The position numbers were made by a program, and so were the translations under genes. Shown piece after piece: positions 50,601-60,400 of a DNA stretch of 64,000 nt; position 1 is the first letter of the stretch; the number at the start of each line of letters is the position of its first letter. Where the stretch lies: contig NC_082594.1 in assembly GCF_030936135.1 (NCBI RefSeq), forward strand, positions 125,836,668-125,900,667, read 5' to 3'. Under the pieces are notes generated by a model that was not told the DNA's origin, did no database searches, and worked only from the letters and a program-made list of their open reading frames with translations. This DNA is from Gavia stellata. Its lineage: Eukaryota > Chordata > Aves > Gaviiformes > Gaviidae.

Positions 50601-53600
50601 GATACGAGTAGGTGTGTTCTGCAATTAAATGGATATCTCTCAGTGAGAAGAGTGACCTTGTACAACCCACACAGAACCAGTTTTATGTTTACTTTCAGGA
50701 AAGCTTCAAAGTCCAAGTCCGTGCAGTCTACAGTCTATGCAAAACATTTGACTCAAACTGCAGGGAAAGAGAATCAAGCTAAATAACTCACAGAGCTTTC
50801 ACTAAAAGAAGGATATATAAATTCTAAATTTTTCCAAGTTAAGGGACCAACAAGTAGTTTAAGTAGCTTACACAGTGGTATGCTGTTTCAAACTTCCTTC
50901 AAATCAGTCGCATGTACCTAGCAGTACATGCTTACTTACAAATCCTACAAGACACCAGTTTGTGTTAGTGCAGATGGGATTCAATGACTTAAACTGCTAA
51001 AATCTCAAGTCCCTGATCGCATGCAAAGCTATTCAAATTTGGCCATATTTTCAAATGACTAGGAAAAGACACACTGCTCTGCAATTTCAAACCCTTGTTA
51101 TACAACAGAGAGTGTTACAGCCTCTCGGTCAGATAGCCTTTAAAAGGCACAGGCAAAACAATTATTTCCTGCCTTATTCTCTGGAATAGCTGAACCTTTT
51201 TGAATGAAGCTTTAAAAAAATATTTATTGCATTTCATTACCTTTCTTACAGATAAGCAGTGCTCCAATCAGACCAGAGTTAAAATCCATTGCCATGTTCT
51301 CGTGAGAATAATATGCATAAGTAAGACAAGGAAGGTCAGCTTCTCTTGGACCAACTTCTTCTGTTATATCCCACACATACGTGTGTACCTGGCCTGGAAG
51401 TACAGCATCATCTCGTTTTTCTGCAGATGATGTTCTGTCATCATACAGGGAGCCTGCCAAGAAAAGAGTCAGTAGGGTGGCATGAAGACAAAGAGCAATT
51501 AAAGCATCTGGAATGTCCTCCTACAATCAATTCCAAAAGCTTAGTTTGTTTCTTGCCTATATAATACTTCAGCTTCAAAGAGATAACTCATGATTCCATG
51601 CACATTGTGGTGAGTAGCATTGGGGAGAGTAGCTATTCCACCATCCTGTTTCTTAGAGATTAAAGATTTCCTAGAAGTGTCATCACTGCCAAAAGGTGGG
51701 GCTCTTCATCACTCTGACTAGGGTTAGGATGGCATGAAGCTTCAGCCTCTGCTCACTGATACTCTGTGGAGGAATACTGCCCACTCTGTCAACTTTCTAA
51801 TTGTCTCTCATAAAGCCATTGCACAGGCTAAGCATTGCCTTGCTGCCTTAGACCTTTTGTGCACTGTGTATCCAGATGGCACTAATGGCTCATATCTATG
51901 ACTACCATATCCAACAAATCTGCAACATGACAAAGGGGAGCCAGAGAATCAAAATCCTAGGTGAAAAGGCACATTAATAAGATAGTCAAACTGACCTGCC
52001 TATCACTTCCAATAACATGTTGTGTTCAACTCTGAGATGGCGTTGCTTTGAATAAATTTGTAAACTACAGGTCAGAGCTCTTGCTTAGCACCCAGGGCAG
52101 GGCAATCCAAGAAGCATGGGCAATCAAACTCACTCTGTGCTAGTGCAGACATTTAACTGTCAATTTGGTCACAGTTTATGGTCTATTTTTGCCAGTCTCA
52201 TGAGGGTTCCAGGAGCAAAACACCAAAAAGCTGAGCATCAGAACATGATCAGCACTGTCAACTGCCTTTACCAATAACGCCTTGATGTATACTATTGCAA
52301 GGGATTTGGAAAAGTTTTAAGACCTGTATTTAAGAGTTTACATGCCCCGAAATAGAATATTTTGCAATTACATGGGGGGTTCGACCAGATGACCTCCAGA
52401 GGTGCCTCCCAACCTCAACCACTCTGGAATTCTGTGAAACAGTATTAACAGGCAGCTGGTCAGGAGACTGTGCATGTCAGATGACACTCATATTCCTAGC
52501 GTTACAGTGATGAACAAGAAATGAGCTAACAATGGGTGTGAAGCTTTAATCCAGGATCAATAGATATCTGTGTTACACATATCCTCAAACATTGGTCTGG
52601 GCCCCTCTCAATATTTCATGCAGTAGTCTACAAGTAAATGAACAAAACATGGAGTTTTTATAATGTTTACCTTCTGCATTTTTGTTGTAAACTATGCCTT
52701 GGGGATGAATACTGACCGGCTTGTCAGCCATATTCTTAAGGTGAACTACTAAAGTATCTCCCACTTCAGCACGCAGAGTTGGTCCCAGAAGTCCTGTAGT
52801 TATTCAAGATAAAGAGAGAGGAAAATGTGAGCAAAACAGCATGTTTAGTGAAATGAAGCGTTCTCTCCCCCCGTTAGGGAACATGAGCTCTCAAAGTACA
52901 AGTTGCAAAATTAATACGGGCAGAGAATGTAATACCACTGCAATGAAGATTTACCCGTAAAAAAGCACGTGGGGATTTATAACGTTCCTGACTACGAGCT
53001 GCAGGTTTTAAATCACGTATCTGGCAACTAGCACTTAAAAATTACAGGAAAAGATTAGATCTGGGGGGGAAAAAAAGTTATTTCCAGATACAGAAAATTT
53101 ATCAAAAGGTTCATTGGGAATTTCTAGGAATCCAGACATTTTATAGTTTAAGAGTTTAGAGAAAGGCATTCAAGCACATTTCTTTGAGTAGCACTCTCAA
53201 TGCCAGAAGTCACAGAATAAAAAGATCTTTCAATCTCAAAGTGTTATCTAAAGAAATAATCAGTTCCATGTTGCAAATTTCTTGAGGTATAGCCTGCAAA
53301 AGGTTTCAAGAGGGGCTTGTATCCCTACTCCCCAGGTTGCAAAAATAAGCAATGGACAAAACCTGCTAAGATAACCTTTGGCTTGTTAGTGTCTTTCCTT
53401 GTGAACTATTTTGTAAATTTATTTCCCTGAAAAGAAAGCAGCAGTTTCAGAAAACACAGCAGAACAAACAAAACTGGAAGGAATCAGATCACAGATTAGA
53501 CCTTTCAGGGCAACTTGTAACAATTTCGTATCACCAACCTCCCACGCATTTACTTTGAAATCTAAATCTGAACATCTAACATCTAAAGTTATTTTACCTA

Positions 53601-56600
53601 TTAATATGAAGCGCAGACAGACTGTATAAGTACTCTGCGTAAGTATCAGAACACAAGTACCATACTTATGTATGGCATAAGTATGAGAACTTGCCTCCAT
53701 CCATTTAAAGCGTCTTCAAGCAGTAACAGACACAAAGGCCAGGGGACATCTTTCACACCCAACCTCATAGTTTTTCTTTTCCTTTCCACTGATCTATCAG
53801 AAACATATTCAGCCTCAGGCCTTAGGCACCTTCCATGTGAATTTATAGTGTCACCACTGTGACTGTGCCTTACAAGTCTAAATGCGTATGGGAAGTCTCA
53901 CCAGATGCTGAAAACAAAGGGAACAACTTTGTACCATGCAATGAATTTGCAGATAGCACTGAGCCCCAGCCTCTGAAAATCCAACCTCCCTATGGCCTTT
54001 CAAAGTCTAGGACACTGTAGAGACCTCATCCCTGTGCCTTTTTGGTTTACGTGCAAAACAATGGACACAAAAGGACAAGCTTAGTTAGCTTGTTACTGGC
54101 TTTACAACAAGCAACAAACAAAAATACTCAGACCATTTCCTTCCTGTTTACCTGCAAATATATTTGCTGGCTTTTCTTTTTTAAAATCCACTTCATATTC
54201 TCTGTAAGAAATTTTCTTAAACACAGGATCTGAATGTTCCAATCTGAAACCAAAAGAGTTAAAAATTAAAAGGACAAAGATTCCCAGAGATGTCATTGCT
54301 GTTTAATAGATATCTCAGAAAATGAATCCTGGAATTACATCTAGTCACTCGCACATTTTGCTGAAGGCAAGACACACAGTCCAACTCTTTGTAGTGTCTT
54401 CCCCTCTCCCTCTTACTCTATTGCATCTGTGATGTTCCTGAGCTAGGTCATTCCATATTAGACATTCAATTATAGTACCTAGCACAGTTTACCCCTGATT
54501 TTGCTGGTGGTTTCTATAGGTCCCTTTTTGATTCTGCGGTGAAGAAGTCTTTGTTTTGTCCATTTAAGACACAGAGGAAGATGTCTTGACCATGCTTAAC
54601 CTAGAAAGCATCTGACAAAACACAGTGGAAAAAACCCTGAATTTCTCTTTACTCAGCCCCATGCTTGAACTTTAAGACTCACCACAAGGATTCTACAACA
54701 GCATTAACAGCAAGCTCCTGTAGCAGCAATGACCTTGGAGGCGAGCACAAAACCGTTCCCTGACAACAACTAAGGATCTCACAGCAAGTCAGAAAATTGA
54801 TTTCTGAGAAACACTGCAAGTGTCCTTAGTCTTGTTACGTAAATGAATCAGGCACCCAGCAGACCGTACAATGTTTTCTTAGAAAATATTTAGGCAAGCA
54901 GAAGGAAACAAGCACACAACACTTCTCAACATTACTTCCATTCCAGAAGAGGGCTGGAGGGATAACAGCCTGTATTTAGTTTCACATTTATTGGTTGATT
55001 TCTTACAGTATGTATGATGACTGGATCCAACAGTAATTCCATTTTTTTGTAATGCCCTTTCAGGCACATTTGATAGCGGGGAGTTGATGGGCTGCTCAAG
55101 CACAGAGAAGCTGGGCAGAGATATCAACGAAGTGAGCTCACTCTGTTATCCAGGGTCCATAAAGGGGAGATCTCTTTTTGTAGAGATCTTCTGTAAATCC
55201 CTCAGTGACACAGTCTGGCAACAGAAGAGTCAGGCAGAAGCCGTTCATGTTTCAATTCATTCCCCTCTCTTTAAAGTCACTGATAAAATTTTGTTTCACT
55301 CTTTAAGGAGAAGGACCTGATCCACAACCTTCATTGACAAGTGCTGCCCTAATGTGGCAACGTTCAATAGAATATGCATGTAAGACTATGGGGTGGAAGA
55401 GGAAATTTATCAACACCAGTTGTATAGCTAGAAGGAATAAAACATGTAGCTTACTAACACTTCAGAAATCTCAGACTACGCAAGCAGGTCTAGTTACATA
55501 GCTTTCAAGAATGGCAGCAGCAATGCTGCGTGCACTGATAATATGTTTTCATTTTGCTCTGAAGTGTCTTATAAATAGCACTTGGACATGGTAACAAATC
55601 TCTACGAAGATAAGATGACTGACACTGAGAGAAGTTGTGTCCTTTTCTAGCCTGTATGATTGGAAAATTAAGGAAATAGTTCAGGAAGAACCTATTTTCT
55701 TTTCAGCCTCTCTTCAGTTATTTAGAAGCAAAAGCAGCTAAGTATCAGATTCTTACACTGTATTTAGACATTCAGCTTCTGCTGAAGTCAGAGCAAGTTA
55801 CATACCCAAACACCTTTGGGATCCAAGCCATTAGCTCTTCCTTAGTGATCATTTTTGTGTTGGGGTTTAGGGGTTTTTTTGAGTTAGACTTCTGTAAGCT
55901 CTACAAAGTTCATCAGACCCATTCAGGATGTGACTTGCTCTAAATACTTACGGGAGATATCTCAATAGGCACTGTGTATGAAAAACTCCTAGCTAATCAC
56001 AGATTATTTCAACTGAGGTTTGAGGCAGTCTTGTGGGTCTCTACTGCACGAAAACAGTCTATTCACAATGTGACATTTAACGAAACAGCAGTTGATGCTT
56101 ATATTGATGCATCCAGTGCAGATGAGAATGAAGTTCTAACTACTAAATTCACAAGCCCGGGTCAATACTTAAATGGCATTTGGCTTCATATTCCTACATT
56201 TATATCCTGTTTTCTTCTGTCTGGCCAGTTTGACACTATGCTTATACTAGCTGTATTAAACTTCGAAGGGGAGTTTTAGAAATCATAGAAACTTCATTTT
56301 AAGCCTTGAAAAAAGAATTTTTAGAAAGTCTAAATCTGAACTGGAAATGTCCTTTCCATAACATCCAGAAATGCAATACATATTTTTAAAAAATATCACA
56401 AACTGAACAAAAATAAAGAAAACAAGCCATCCACCAATATAAAAAAAAATGCAGTAGTATCCAAATACACCTTTCAACGTAGGAGAACAAGTAATTTGTA
56501 CCATTTCATGCCACTTCATGAACAAATAAAAGCTGTGTATGGTGACTATAGTGAGCACAGCATAAGAATGAAGCCCAATTTAAACAGAATTCTAAATTAC

Positions 56601-57474
56601 GTCCAGGTTTTGTCATCTGTAGCATTGCACTTGCAGTATTTATAATCCTAAGAATAACAGTGGTAATACAAATAAGATATTTTATATGCTTGATTAGTGT
56701 ATGCTTGTAGGCTGGCCATTCTGCAATGCTATCTAAAAAAAAAAAAAATCAGTATTTTCACTTAATGAAGTATAGCAATGCTTGATCCTACAACCTCTAC
56801 TCGGTAGAACTCGGGATGGACATTTCACAAAAACTACTGAACAACTCATAAACATAGCTAGTTCCAAAGTTCATCAGGCTCTGATTTAAGTGAAAGTGAT
56901 AGTATCCAAATCGGAACATGTTTATTCCTTCAGCATATTCTAAAGTCTGAAAGTTTTCGAAATCTTACCAAACCATGGCTCAACTTAACATTGCTCAAAA
57001 TCCATATACCTAAAATAATTACATTAAAAAAACCAAACATCAACCCACACAGAAGATGATAAAAAGCAAGCCCTGGAACATATTTAACAAAAGTGCTCTG
57101 AAAACATGAAAATAATTCTATCCACTAACAAACTATATAAAAAGGAGCTTTTAATACTTCACTGGCTCCAGTACAGATCACGCTGTTTAAGTCACACAAG
57201 TTCCTCTGAAGTCAACAGATCAGGCTCTAAAATTCCACAGGAGACTGGAAACATAAAACACTTTCAGTCACAAGAGAGACTAGTATCATCCTTCTTATCC
57301 TGTACTTTGTTACCTGGACTTTTCCTCAGATTCCGGTTTGTAGGTCCAGCTAGTGATCTGAGCAGCTATATAGTGCTCCCTGACCTTCATAGCTCCCACC
57401 ACACGCTTCTCTGAGTCTGGCCACCATGAACCAAGCAGAAGCAAGAGAAAAAGACGCGTGCAGCGGAGTGTCAT
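23441..57474 (-). CDS. F5: Coagulation factor V, complete 25-exon gene
   Basis: The 25 coding exons join to 5811 bases with no stop or frame break, giving 1936 residues against 2224 in human. Factor V is a secreted plasma procofactor; once activated it binds membranes and accelerates prothrombin activation by factor Xa. Domains in order: signal peptide (about 1-28), A1 (about 30-330), A2 (about 345-685), acidic linker to Arg738, B (739-1280), A3 (about 1305-1605), C1 (about 1609-1763) and C2 (about 1764-1925). Thrombin sites match human Arg709 (YSIR|SSRK, Arg738), Arg1018 (LLNPR|SKK, Arg1150) and Arg1545 (HYLR|SKG, Arg1280). The acidic stretch before Arg1280 and the basic region IRRKKK (1133-1138) are kept. 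Oddities are the short B domain, changed protein-C sites, a GC donor in intron 6 and a longer C terminus. The related factor VIII is excluded by these sites and by synteny. Confidence 0.96.
24413..24595 (-). CDS. F5: F5 exon 24 (C2 domain)
   Basis: It encodes [17 protein letters not shown] through DGSSSVAK. The acceptor is aattgtag and the donor AAAG|gtatca. The next intron (23630-24412) holds nothing recognised. Confidence 0.93.
24938..25040 (+). mobile_element. Old MIR-like SINE relic
   Basis: The segment has the order typical of MIR/CORE-SINE tails: 'ctccattttgaagacgcag', then 'ccttgctgaaggtca', then 'tatccactaagctgcact'. It is in F5 intron 23 and strongly decayed. The assignment rests on recalled consensus shape only. 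Confidence 0.5.
25369..25517 (-). CDS. F5: F5 exon 23 (start of C2 domain)
   Basis: It encodes [15 protein letters not shown] through NAWRAK. The first membrane-binding spike reads SWFNTW where human has a double tryptophan, so one Trp is Phe. The acceptor is cttaacag and the donor CAAG|gtaaca. Confidence 0.95.
25675..25819 (-). CDS. F5: F5 exon 22 (end of C1 domain)
   Basis: It encodes [14 protein letters not shown] through ELLGCEID. The acceptor is tttaatag and the donor GATG|gtaaga. Its following intron (25518-25674) is only 157 bases. Confidence 0.95.
26660..26815 (-). CDS. F5: F5 exon 21 (C1 domain)
   Basis: It encodes [18 protein letters not shown] through DSSPAQK, 52 codons. The acceptor is ttcctag and the donor AAAG|gtctgt. 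The following intron (25820-26659) shows no recognised element. Confidence 0.95.
27020..27140 (+). mobile_element. Possible MIR-like SINE relic
   Basis: The core 'cctcattttacagatagacaaaagg' followed by 'agagaaattcaaggctcac' resembles the conserved part of MIR elements. It lies in F5 intron 20. The borders are vague. Confidence 0.4.
28169..28263 (-). CDS. F5: F5 exon 20 (C1 domain)
   Basis: It encodes [18 protein letters not shown] through LPWIQ after the split Asp codon. The acceptor is ctgtctag and the donor CCAG|gtacgg. The following 1.35-kb intron carries the MIR-like relic near 27.1 kb. Confidence 0.95.
29354..29425 (-). CDS. F5: F5 exon 19 (A3-C1 junction, start of C1)
   Basis: This 72-base exon encodes [20 protein letters not shown] and ends at HYI. 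The acceptor is tctttag and the donor ATCG|gtgagt. The next intron (28264-29353) shows nothing recognised. Confidence 0.94.
29835..29951 (-). CDS. F5: F5 exon 18 (end of A3)
   Basis: It encodes [17 protein letters not shown] through YLVIEKG. The acceptor is tttcaag and the donor AAAG|gtactg. The following intron of 409 bases is plain. Confidence 0.95.
30730..30771. repeat. TTTG-rich simple repeat
   Basis: The stretch gttttttgtttg... in F5 intron 17 is a low-complexity T and TTTG tract. Confidence 0.8.
31630..31809 (-). CDS. F5: F5 exon 17 (A3 domain)
   Basis: It encodes [17 protein letters not shown] through the HVVHFHGQT motif to YTLLPG. The acceptor is tttccag and the donor CCAG|gtaagt. 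The following 1.68-kb intron (29952-31629) holds a TTTG-rich tract at about 30730-30771 and otherwise nothing recognised. Confidence 0.96.
32081..32174 (+). repeat. Intronic direct repeat, copy 1
   Basis: About 94 bases starting ttaaatgccagataggaac recur at 33282-33375 with roughly 80-85% identity. It lies in F5 intron 16. The family is not recognised. Confidence 0.85.
32852..33059 (-). CDS. F5: F5 exon 16 (A3 domain)
   Basis: It encodes [18 protein letters not shown] through [12 protein letters not shown] to HKFY. The acceptor is ttctag and the donor TATG|gtattt. Its introns on both sides carry the 94-base direct repeat. Confidence 0.95.
33282..33375 (+). repeat. Intronic direct repeat, copy 2
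   Basis: This copy matches 32081-32174 and lies in F5 intron 15, immediately before the CR1 fragment at 33376. The two copies flank exon 16. Confidence 0.85.
33376..33509 (+). mobile_element. CR1 LINE 3' end fragment
   Basis: The stretch 'ggagatattcaaaacccaac' through 'tagatgatttc' to 'tttctgtgattctgat' is the standard CR1 3' tail. It is 5'-truncated and lies in F5 intron 15. Confidence 0.85.
33552..33788 (-). CDS. F5: F5 exon 15 (A3 domain)
   Basis: Read directly from the strand, it encodes [18 protein letters not shown] through [13 protein letters not shown], 79 codons. The acceptor is ttcttag and the donor TCTG|gtaagg. Confidence 0.95.
34999..35164 (-). CDS. F5: F5 exon 14 (start of A3)
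   Basis: It encodes [16 protein letters not shown] through [18 protein letters not shown]. The acceptor is cctttcag and the donor CCTA|gtaggt. The Cys in KTCKDD has no human counterpart that I recall. The following intron (33789-34998) has a short AT dinucleotide tract near 34580 and T/A runs, nothing more. Confidence 0.94.
35680..36078 (+). mobile_element. CR1 LINE, 5'-truncated, with octamer tail
   Basis: It runs from 'gggttggggttgttcagcctggag' to the tail 'attctatgattctatgat', the tandem octamer end typical of avian CR1. About 400 bases in F5 intron 13, opposite to the gene. The open frame across it is only the CR1 tail. Confidence 0.92.
36860..36985 (+). mobile_element. Possible MIR-like SINE relic
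   Basis: The core 'gtgctattatcccattttac' followed by 'gagaactgagacac' resembles the MIR consensus. It lies in F5 intron 13, and the borders are uncertain. Confidence 0.4.
37432..39367 (-). CDS. F5: F5 exon 13 (end of A2, whole B domain, start of A3)
   Basis: This giant exon of 1936 bases matches the human B-domain exon but is nearly 0.9 kb shorter. It opens with [12 protein letters not shown] and the acidic linker, then the thrombin site YSIR|SSRK. The B domain follows, with about 17 N-glycosylation sequons, a furin-type RKRR at residues 898-901, the basic region IRRKKK and LLNPR|SKK. An acidic Tyr-rich stretch precedes HYLR|SKG, and [12 protein letters not shown] begins A3. The nine-residue repeats of the human B domain are absent. 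The donor AAAG|gtttgg is weak but keeps the frame. The following intron (35165-37431) holds the CR1 and MIR-like copies. Confidence 0.94.
41201..41413 (-). CDS. F5: F5 exon 12 (A2 domain)
   Basis: It encodes [16 protein letters not shown] through [12 protein letters not shown]. The acceptor is cttttag and the donor GTTG|gtaagt. The following 1.83-kb intron (39368-41200) shows only a short 12-base tandem (aaaaaacccaac) near 40962-40990. Confidence 0.95.
41558..42330 (-). mobile_element. CR1 LINE, about 770 bases, RT C-terminal frame still open
   Basis: The plus strand starts 'tcacagaatgataggggttgg', the reverse of a CR1 3' end. The minus strand keeps an uninterrupted 171-codon frame (42321-41806) with the CR1 reverse-transcriptase tail: [35 protein letters not shown] and [15 protein letters not shown]. 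It lies in F5 intron 11, in the gene's own orientation, and is 5'-truncated, so it cannot move by itself. The open frame and clean match suggest a fairly young insertion. Confidence 0.93.
42566..42716 (-). CDS. F5: F5 exon 11 (A2 domain)
   Basis: It encodes [18 protein letters not shown] through NSNIMH. The acceptor is tctttcag and the donor CACA|gtgagt. The following intron contains the CR1 insertion. Confidence 0.95.
43513..43724 (-). CDS. F5: F5 exon 10 (A2 domain, protein-C site region)
   Basis: It encodes [18 protein letters not shown] through [19 protein letters not shown]. The Lys before GVQ (43522-43524) takes the place of human Arg506. The acceptor is ttcctcag and the donor GCAG|gtaaca. 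The next intron (42717-43512) is plain. Confidence 0.95.
44113..44215 (-). CDS. F5: F5 exon 9 (A2 domain)
   Basis: It encodes [18 protein letters not shown] through DYPLDPT. The acceptor is caatatag and the donor CACAA|gtaaga. The following intron of 388 bases is plain. Confidence 0.94.
45264..45441 (-). CDS. F5: F5 exon 8 (start of A2)
   Basis: It encodes [20 protein letters not shown] through [16 protein letters not shown]. The acceptor is tttttaag and the donor AAA|gtaagt. The next intron (44216-45263) is without recognised repeats. Confidence 0.95.
45970..46430 (+). mobile_element. Old, decayed CR1 LINE
   Basis: The pieces 'gtgagagtccagtgaagggccacca', 'agactcttcagagt', 'ggaaaaactttttccactgtgaa', 'tgcccagagaagctgagga' and 'ccaacctgaattattctgtgat' follow the CR1 consensus in order, with many changes and gaps. 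It lies in F5 intron 7, opposite to the gene, and ends about 35 bases from exon 7. Confidence 0.8.
46466..46631 (-). CDS. F5: F5 exon 7 (A1-A2 linker)
   Basis: It encodes [18 protein letters not shown] through [17 protein letters not shown] to SLD. Val335 (46582-46584) aligns with human Arg306. The acceptor is caattag and the donor ATAG|gtaaaa. Confidence 0.95.
46868..46899. repeat. T and C homopolymer tract
   Basis: T-rich and C-rich runs stand back to back in F5 intron 6. On the gene strand this is a purine tract, so it is not the acceptor pyrimidine tract. Confidence 0.8.
47365..47586 (-). CDS. F5: F5 exon 6 (A1 domain), with a GC donor
   Basis: It encodes [19 protein letters not shown] through SSLVQKHLQ. 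The acceptor is tctttcag. The donor reads CAAG|gcaagg, a GC rather than GT site; it restores the Ala codon with exon 7 exactly as in human (KHLQ-AGM). The next intron (46632-47364) has a T/C tract only. Confidence 0.93.
48518..48661 (-). CDS. F5: F5 exon 5 (A1 domain)
   Basis: It encodes [19 protein letters not shown] through FDENKSW to YTDGTLP. The acceptor is tttcatag and the donor CCAG|gtactg. The following intron (47587-48517) contains a run of A at about 47890-47906 and nothing else recognised. Confidence 0.95.
49622..50197 (-). mobile_element. Solo ERV LTR, copy B
   Basis: The plus strand begins TGTGGGTTGACC and ends CCAAATACACA, the reverse of the ends of the LTR at 20644-21217. The lengths are 576 and 574 bases and similarity covers the whole element. 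No internal retroviral sequence adjoins it, so it is a solo LTR. It sits in F5 intron 4 in the gene's orientation. I saw no clear target-site duplication. Confidence 0.85.
51241..51453 (-). CDS. F5: F5 exon 4 (A1 domain)
   Basis: It encodes [15 protein letters not shown] through [12 protein letters not shown] to LLICKKG. The acceptor is ttggcag and the donor GAAAG|gtaatg. The following 2.58-kb intron (48662-51240) holds the solo LTR. Confidence 0.95.
52368..52440 (+). mobile_element. CR1 3' end fragment
   Basis: The stretch 'ggggggttcgaccagatgacc' through 'ctcaaccactctggaattctgtga' is the last part of a CR1 element, in F5 intron 3. Confidence 0.75.
52671..52793 (-). CDS. F5: F5 exon 3 (A1 domain)
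   Basis: It encodes [19 protein letters not shown] through [14 protein letters not shown], 123 bases. The acceptor is aactacag and the donor GAAG|gtaaac. The next intron (51454-52670) carries the CR1 fragment at 52.4 kb. Confidence 0.95.
54152..54243 (-). CDS. F5: F5 exon 2 (A1 domain)
   Basis: It encodes [20 protein letters not shown] to NIFA. The acceptor is ggtttcag and the donor GCAG|gtaaac. The next intron (52794-54151) has no recognised element. Confidence 0.95.
57314..57474 (-). CDS. F5: F5 exon 1 (signal peptide and start of A1)
   Basis: The ATG at 57474 opens [18 protein letters not shown], a typical signal peptide with one Arg pair before a Leu-rich core. The mature part has [17 protein letters not shown], the A1 start. 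The donor is CCAG|gtaaca. The frame is open further upstream, but those residues are not signal-like, so I start here. The following intron (54244-57313, 3.07 kb) shows only a run of A near 56735. Confidence 0.92.
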
Positions 57475-60400
57475 GGTACAGATGCCCGTTGATGCTGCTC
57501 TGGAAGACAAGGCAGAAACCGCTGCTTTTATTGCTGTTGCTGCTTCTAACTTCCCCTCAGAAATGAAATAATTGTGATGCAAGAGGGTAGCAGCATTTGC
57601 TACGCTCAGGTCATTGCTCTTCACCTCCTCCCCTTGCTGACAGGGATCCAATAGAGATAAAAAACTGTTTAAACTACTTTTCTTCCCCTCCTCCACACCA
57701 TCTTCAGTGAGCGACAAGCACCCAGGAGAAGCAGCTTCAGCCCCACTACAGACTGTGTTTGGGTCACTGTCTACTGAAGCAGCAGGATATCAGAGGCAGA
57801 AAACAATTACTTAGATTACTTACAATTACAGGATGTTTGACTTGCATGGTTCGGAAAAAGGGGGGAGGCATATTTTCTATCTTCCCAGAAAACAGAAATC
57901 CAGCACACGGCTGGCACCGATGGAAATTTCTCAGTAGATGCTACATCTCCTAAGAAATCATTCCCAGTTAGAAAGCAAAATGCTGAGGGATTAGGTTTGG
58001 GGACTAGAAGTGGATGCAGAGCAACATCTAGTTCAAATCACCATATACTGCACACTCATCATAGTCAGTAACCTTCCCAAACATGTTGTCAGCTTCAGTT
58101 TGGTTCCCACTACACTCTCAAGTACCTCAGGTAATGGATAACGAATGGGCTTCTCAGTGGCAGCTAACAGGTCAGCCTGAAGACTTGCCCGTAGTCAGAA
58201 TCCTTCTAATCTAGTCTTGATTAGCATCTGTTGACATTTACCTAAAGAGAAATGATTAGGAAAATACCTTTTGATAAGCTAATTACCAATGTCAACTATA
58301 TCACCAAAAATGTTTCCCTGCTTTTGCCAGTGCTGAGGAGTTTGTCAAAACAACAAGAAAATTGTTGAGTGTGTTTCCCACACACTGGAATTACTTGAAA
58401 AAGAAAAAAAATCCCTATTTTTTCATGGGTAGAAGATTACAACAGCTTTTTCAATAATGTTTTGGATAGAAGATCACAACAACTTTTTCAATTATGTTTT
58501 GGCTAATGTTTTCAGAAAAAATTACCTAAAACTCCAAATCAAAATAATTCCACTCCAGATCCAGACAAAAATAAGGACAACATTTCCTCAGACTACTTCA
58601 AAAGAAAACCTGATCAATTCTAGGTTTGATATATTGTTCAACAGCAGAATGGTCTAACTGGCAGCTTGGTTAATTCTATCAAAACTATATGGTACCACAT
58701 GGCCTTAGAAGGGATAAGGAAGATGGCTGGAAAAAAAATTGATGAAGACCAATAGCTAAATGCTCCCTGCCAAAACTTCAGGATACTTTGGCACCTAAAC
58801 CTGAAAACAACCGTGATCACTTAGACAGCAGAAGAGTACAGCCATCGTGGAATAGTTTCGAGGCAGCATACTAAACTTATTTACCTTCTGTTGCATCTGC
58901 GTGGAGTTAACCACTTGTTTCCATGAGCCACTCTGACACATACATTCTGTATGAAACAGATTCAAAACCCAGAATCCAGCAAACAATTAGGTTGGACCAG
59001 AACGCGTGCACTGATATTGAGGAGAAAATCTTGTGTAAACACAGTCCAATAGTATTTCATTACTAATTAATTATTGTTTTGATCAAGGAACTCAGCATAA
59101 TCCTTAGTAAACTACTTCAATAATTTTAAAGTAAAAAGTTATAACAGTTGTCTCATTTCTACTCCGGTCCCAATCTCATCTCTGGCTCAGGATCTATTTC
59201 AATGCTGGTGCTTAAGAGTTTGATAGTTGGTGTGAAAATGCCTGTAATTTAGATTTTATGAAAGAAGTCTCTGGGCAGATGGACAATTCCTTCCTTCGAT
59301 CCAGAACTGATGGGAAGCAGCTGGTGCTGAAGTGCCTGGCACATTCTGTTAAACCTAAACCATCTTCACTTTTAAGTTAGCTTGTCTTATCTCCAGGTCT
59401 TCAACATTCATACAGAAGCACAGAGAAAATATCATGCAACTCTATCAGAACAGAAACTGATTCATGTTTGACTCCAATCTCTACCCATTGGGCTTTACAA
59501 TACTGTTCCTAAAGCTCTTTCCCATACAGGGATTTGAAGACCTTTTTGTATTCTTATGTGACTGGCTGAGGAGATGAAACTGAAATACACTTTAAACAAA
59601 TCTTTCTGTGATTCTGTTTAATGAACTAAGTGGTTGAATTTGAATTTTCCATTATAGGTGGGTTTCTAATACTTAATTCTATCCTGTAATAAAAACCTAA
59701 AATATTGCAGGTTAAGAATTAACACACAGAATACCTGCCTAAAACCCCTTGCTCTGTGACTGTGAGTTGGGAATCATCCAAGCTGACATCAATTAGCTAC
59801 TTCTCTTTTATCCATTTTGATGAATTTGGGGGTTGTACTTTTCACATTTCTTAGCCGATAAATCATGCAGTACTAATCAAATGGTAAAAGGAATCAAAAT
59901 GCATTCCATCAGTGAAATTACTTTTATAAGGGTGGCTGATAATATTGATAGTTTTAAAGAAGAGTATCAGATTAGACCAGATATCCTTTCCATTAAGCTA
60001 CGCCAATTAGCATGTATTACCCTTCTTTAACCCTTTAAGAACAAAAAGTCCAATATTGGCTATTCCTTTATTTTTCCTCTTGCCACACCTCTTAGGATCA
60101 ATGTAAGATTGAGCTGCCAGAAATTATCTGGGTCAGCCTTTTTTTTTTTTTGCCTTTTTTTTTTCCTTTTATTTAAGCTATTGCAACACGTTGTGTCCTC
60201 TAGGAAGTTTCAGAGTGTTCTGAAAATAATTATGAATAATCCAAAGACCTTGTTCCCCTCCACCTGACCATTAATTTCTAAGATCCACAATTATATCCTC
60301 TGTCTGACATGGTGAAAGTCTAACACATACACATAATTTTTTTAGTTAGCATTGGTTGCCTGCAAGCTATTACTATTAGTCACATGACAAATGACTACAG

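Noticed and set aside
57475-57717. Longer N terminus for factor V from the ATG at 57717
   Set aside because: The added 81 residues are not signal-like, and the ATG at 57474 gives a good signal peptide of the expected length. A possible splice acceptor (ttccag at about 57500) in the 5' UTR is noted but not supported further.
59600-59625. CR1-tail-like 'tttctgtgattctg'
   Set aside because: Only about 14 bases match and no CR1 sequence precedes it, so chance is the simplest reading.
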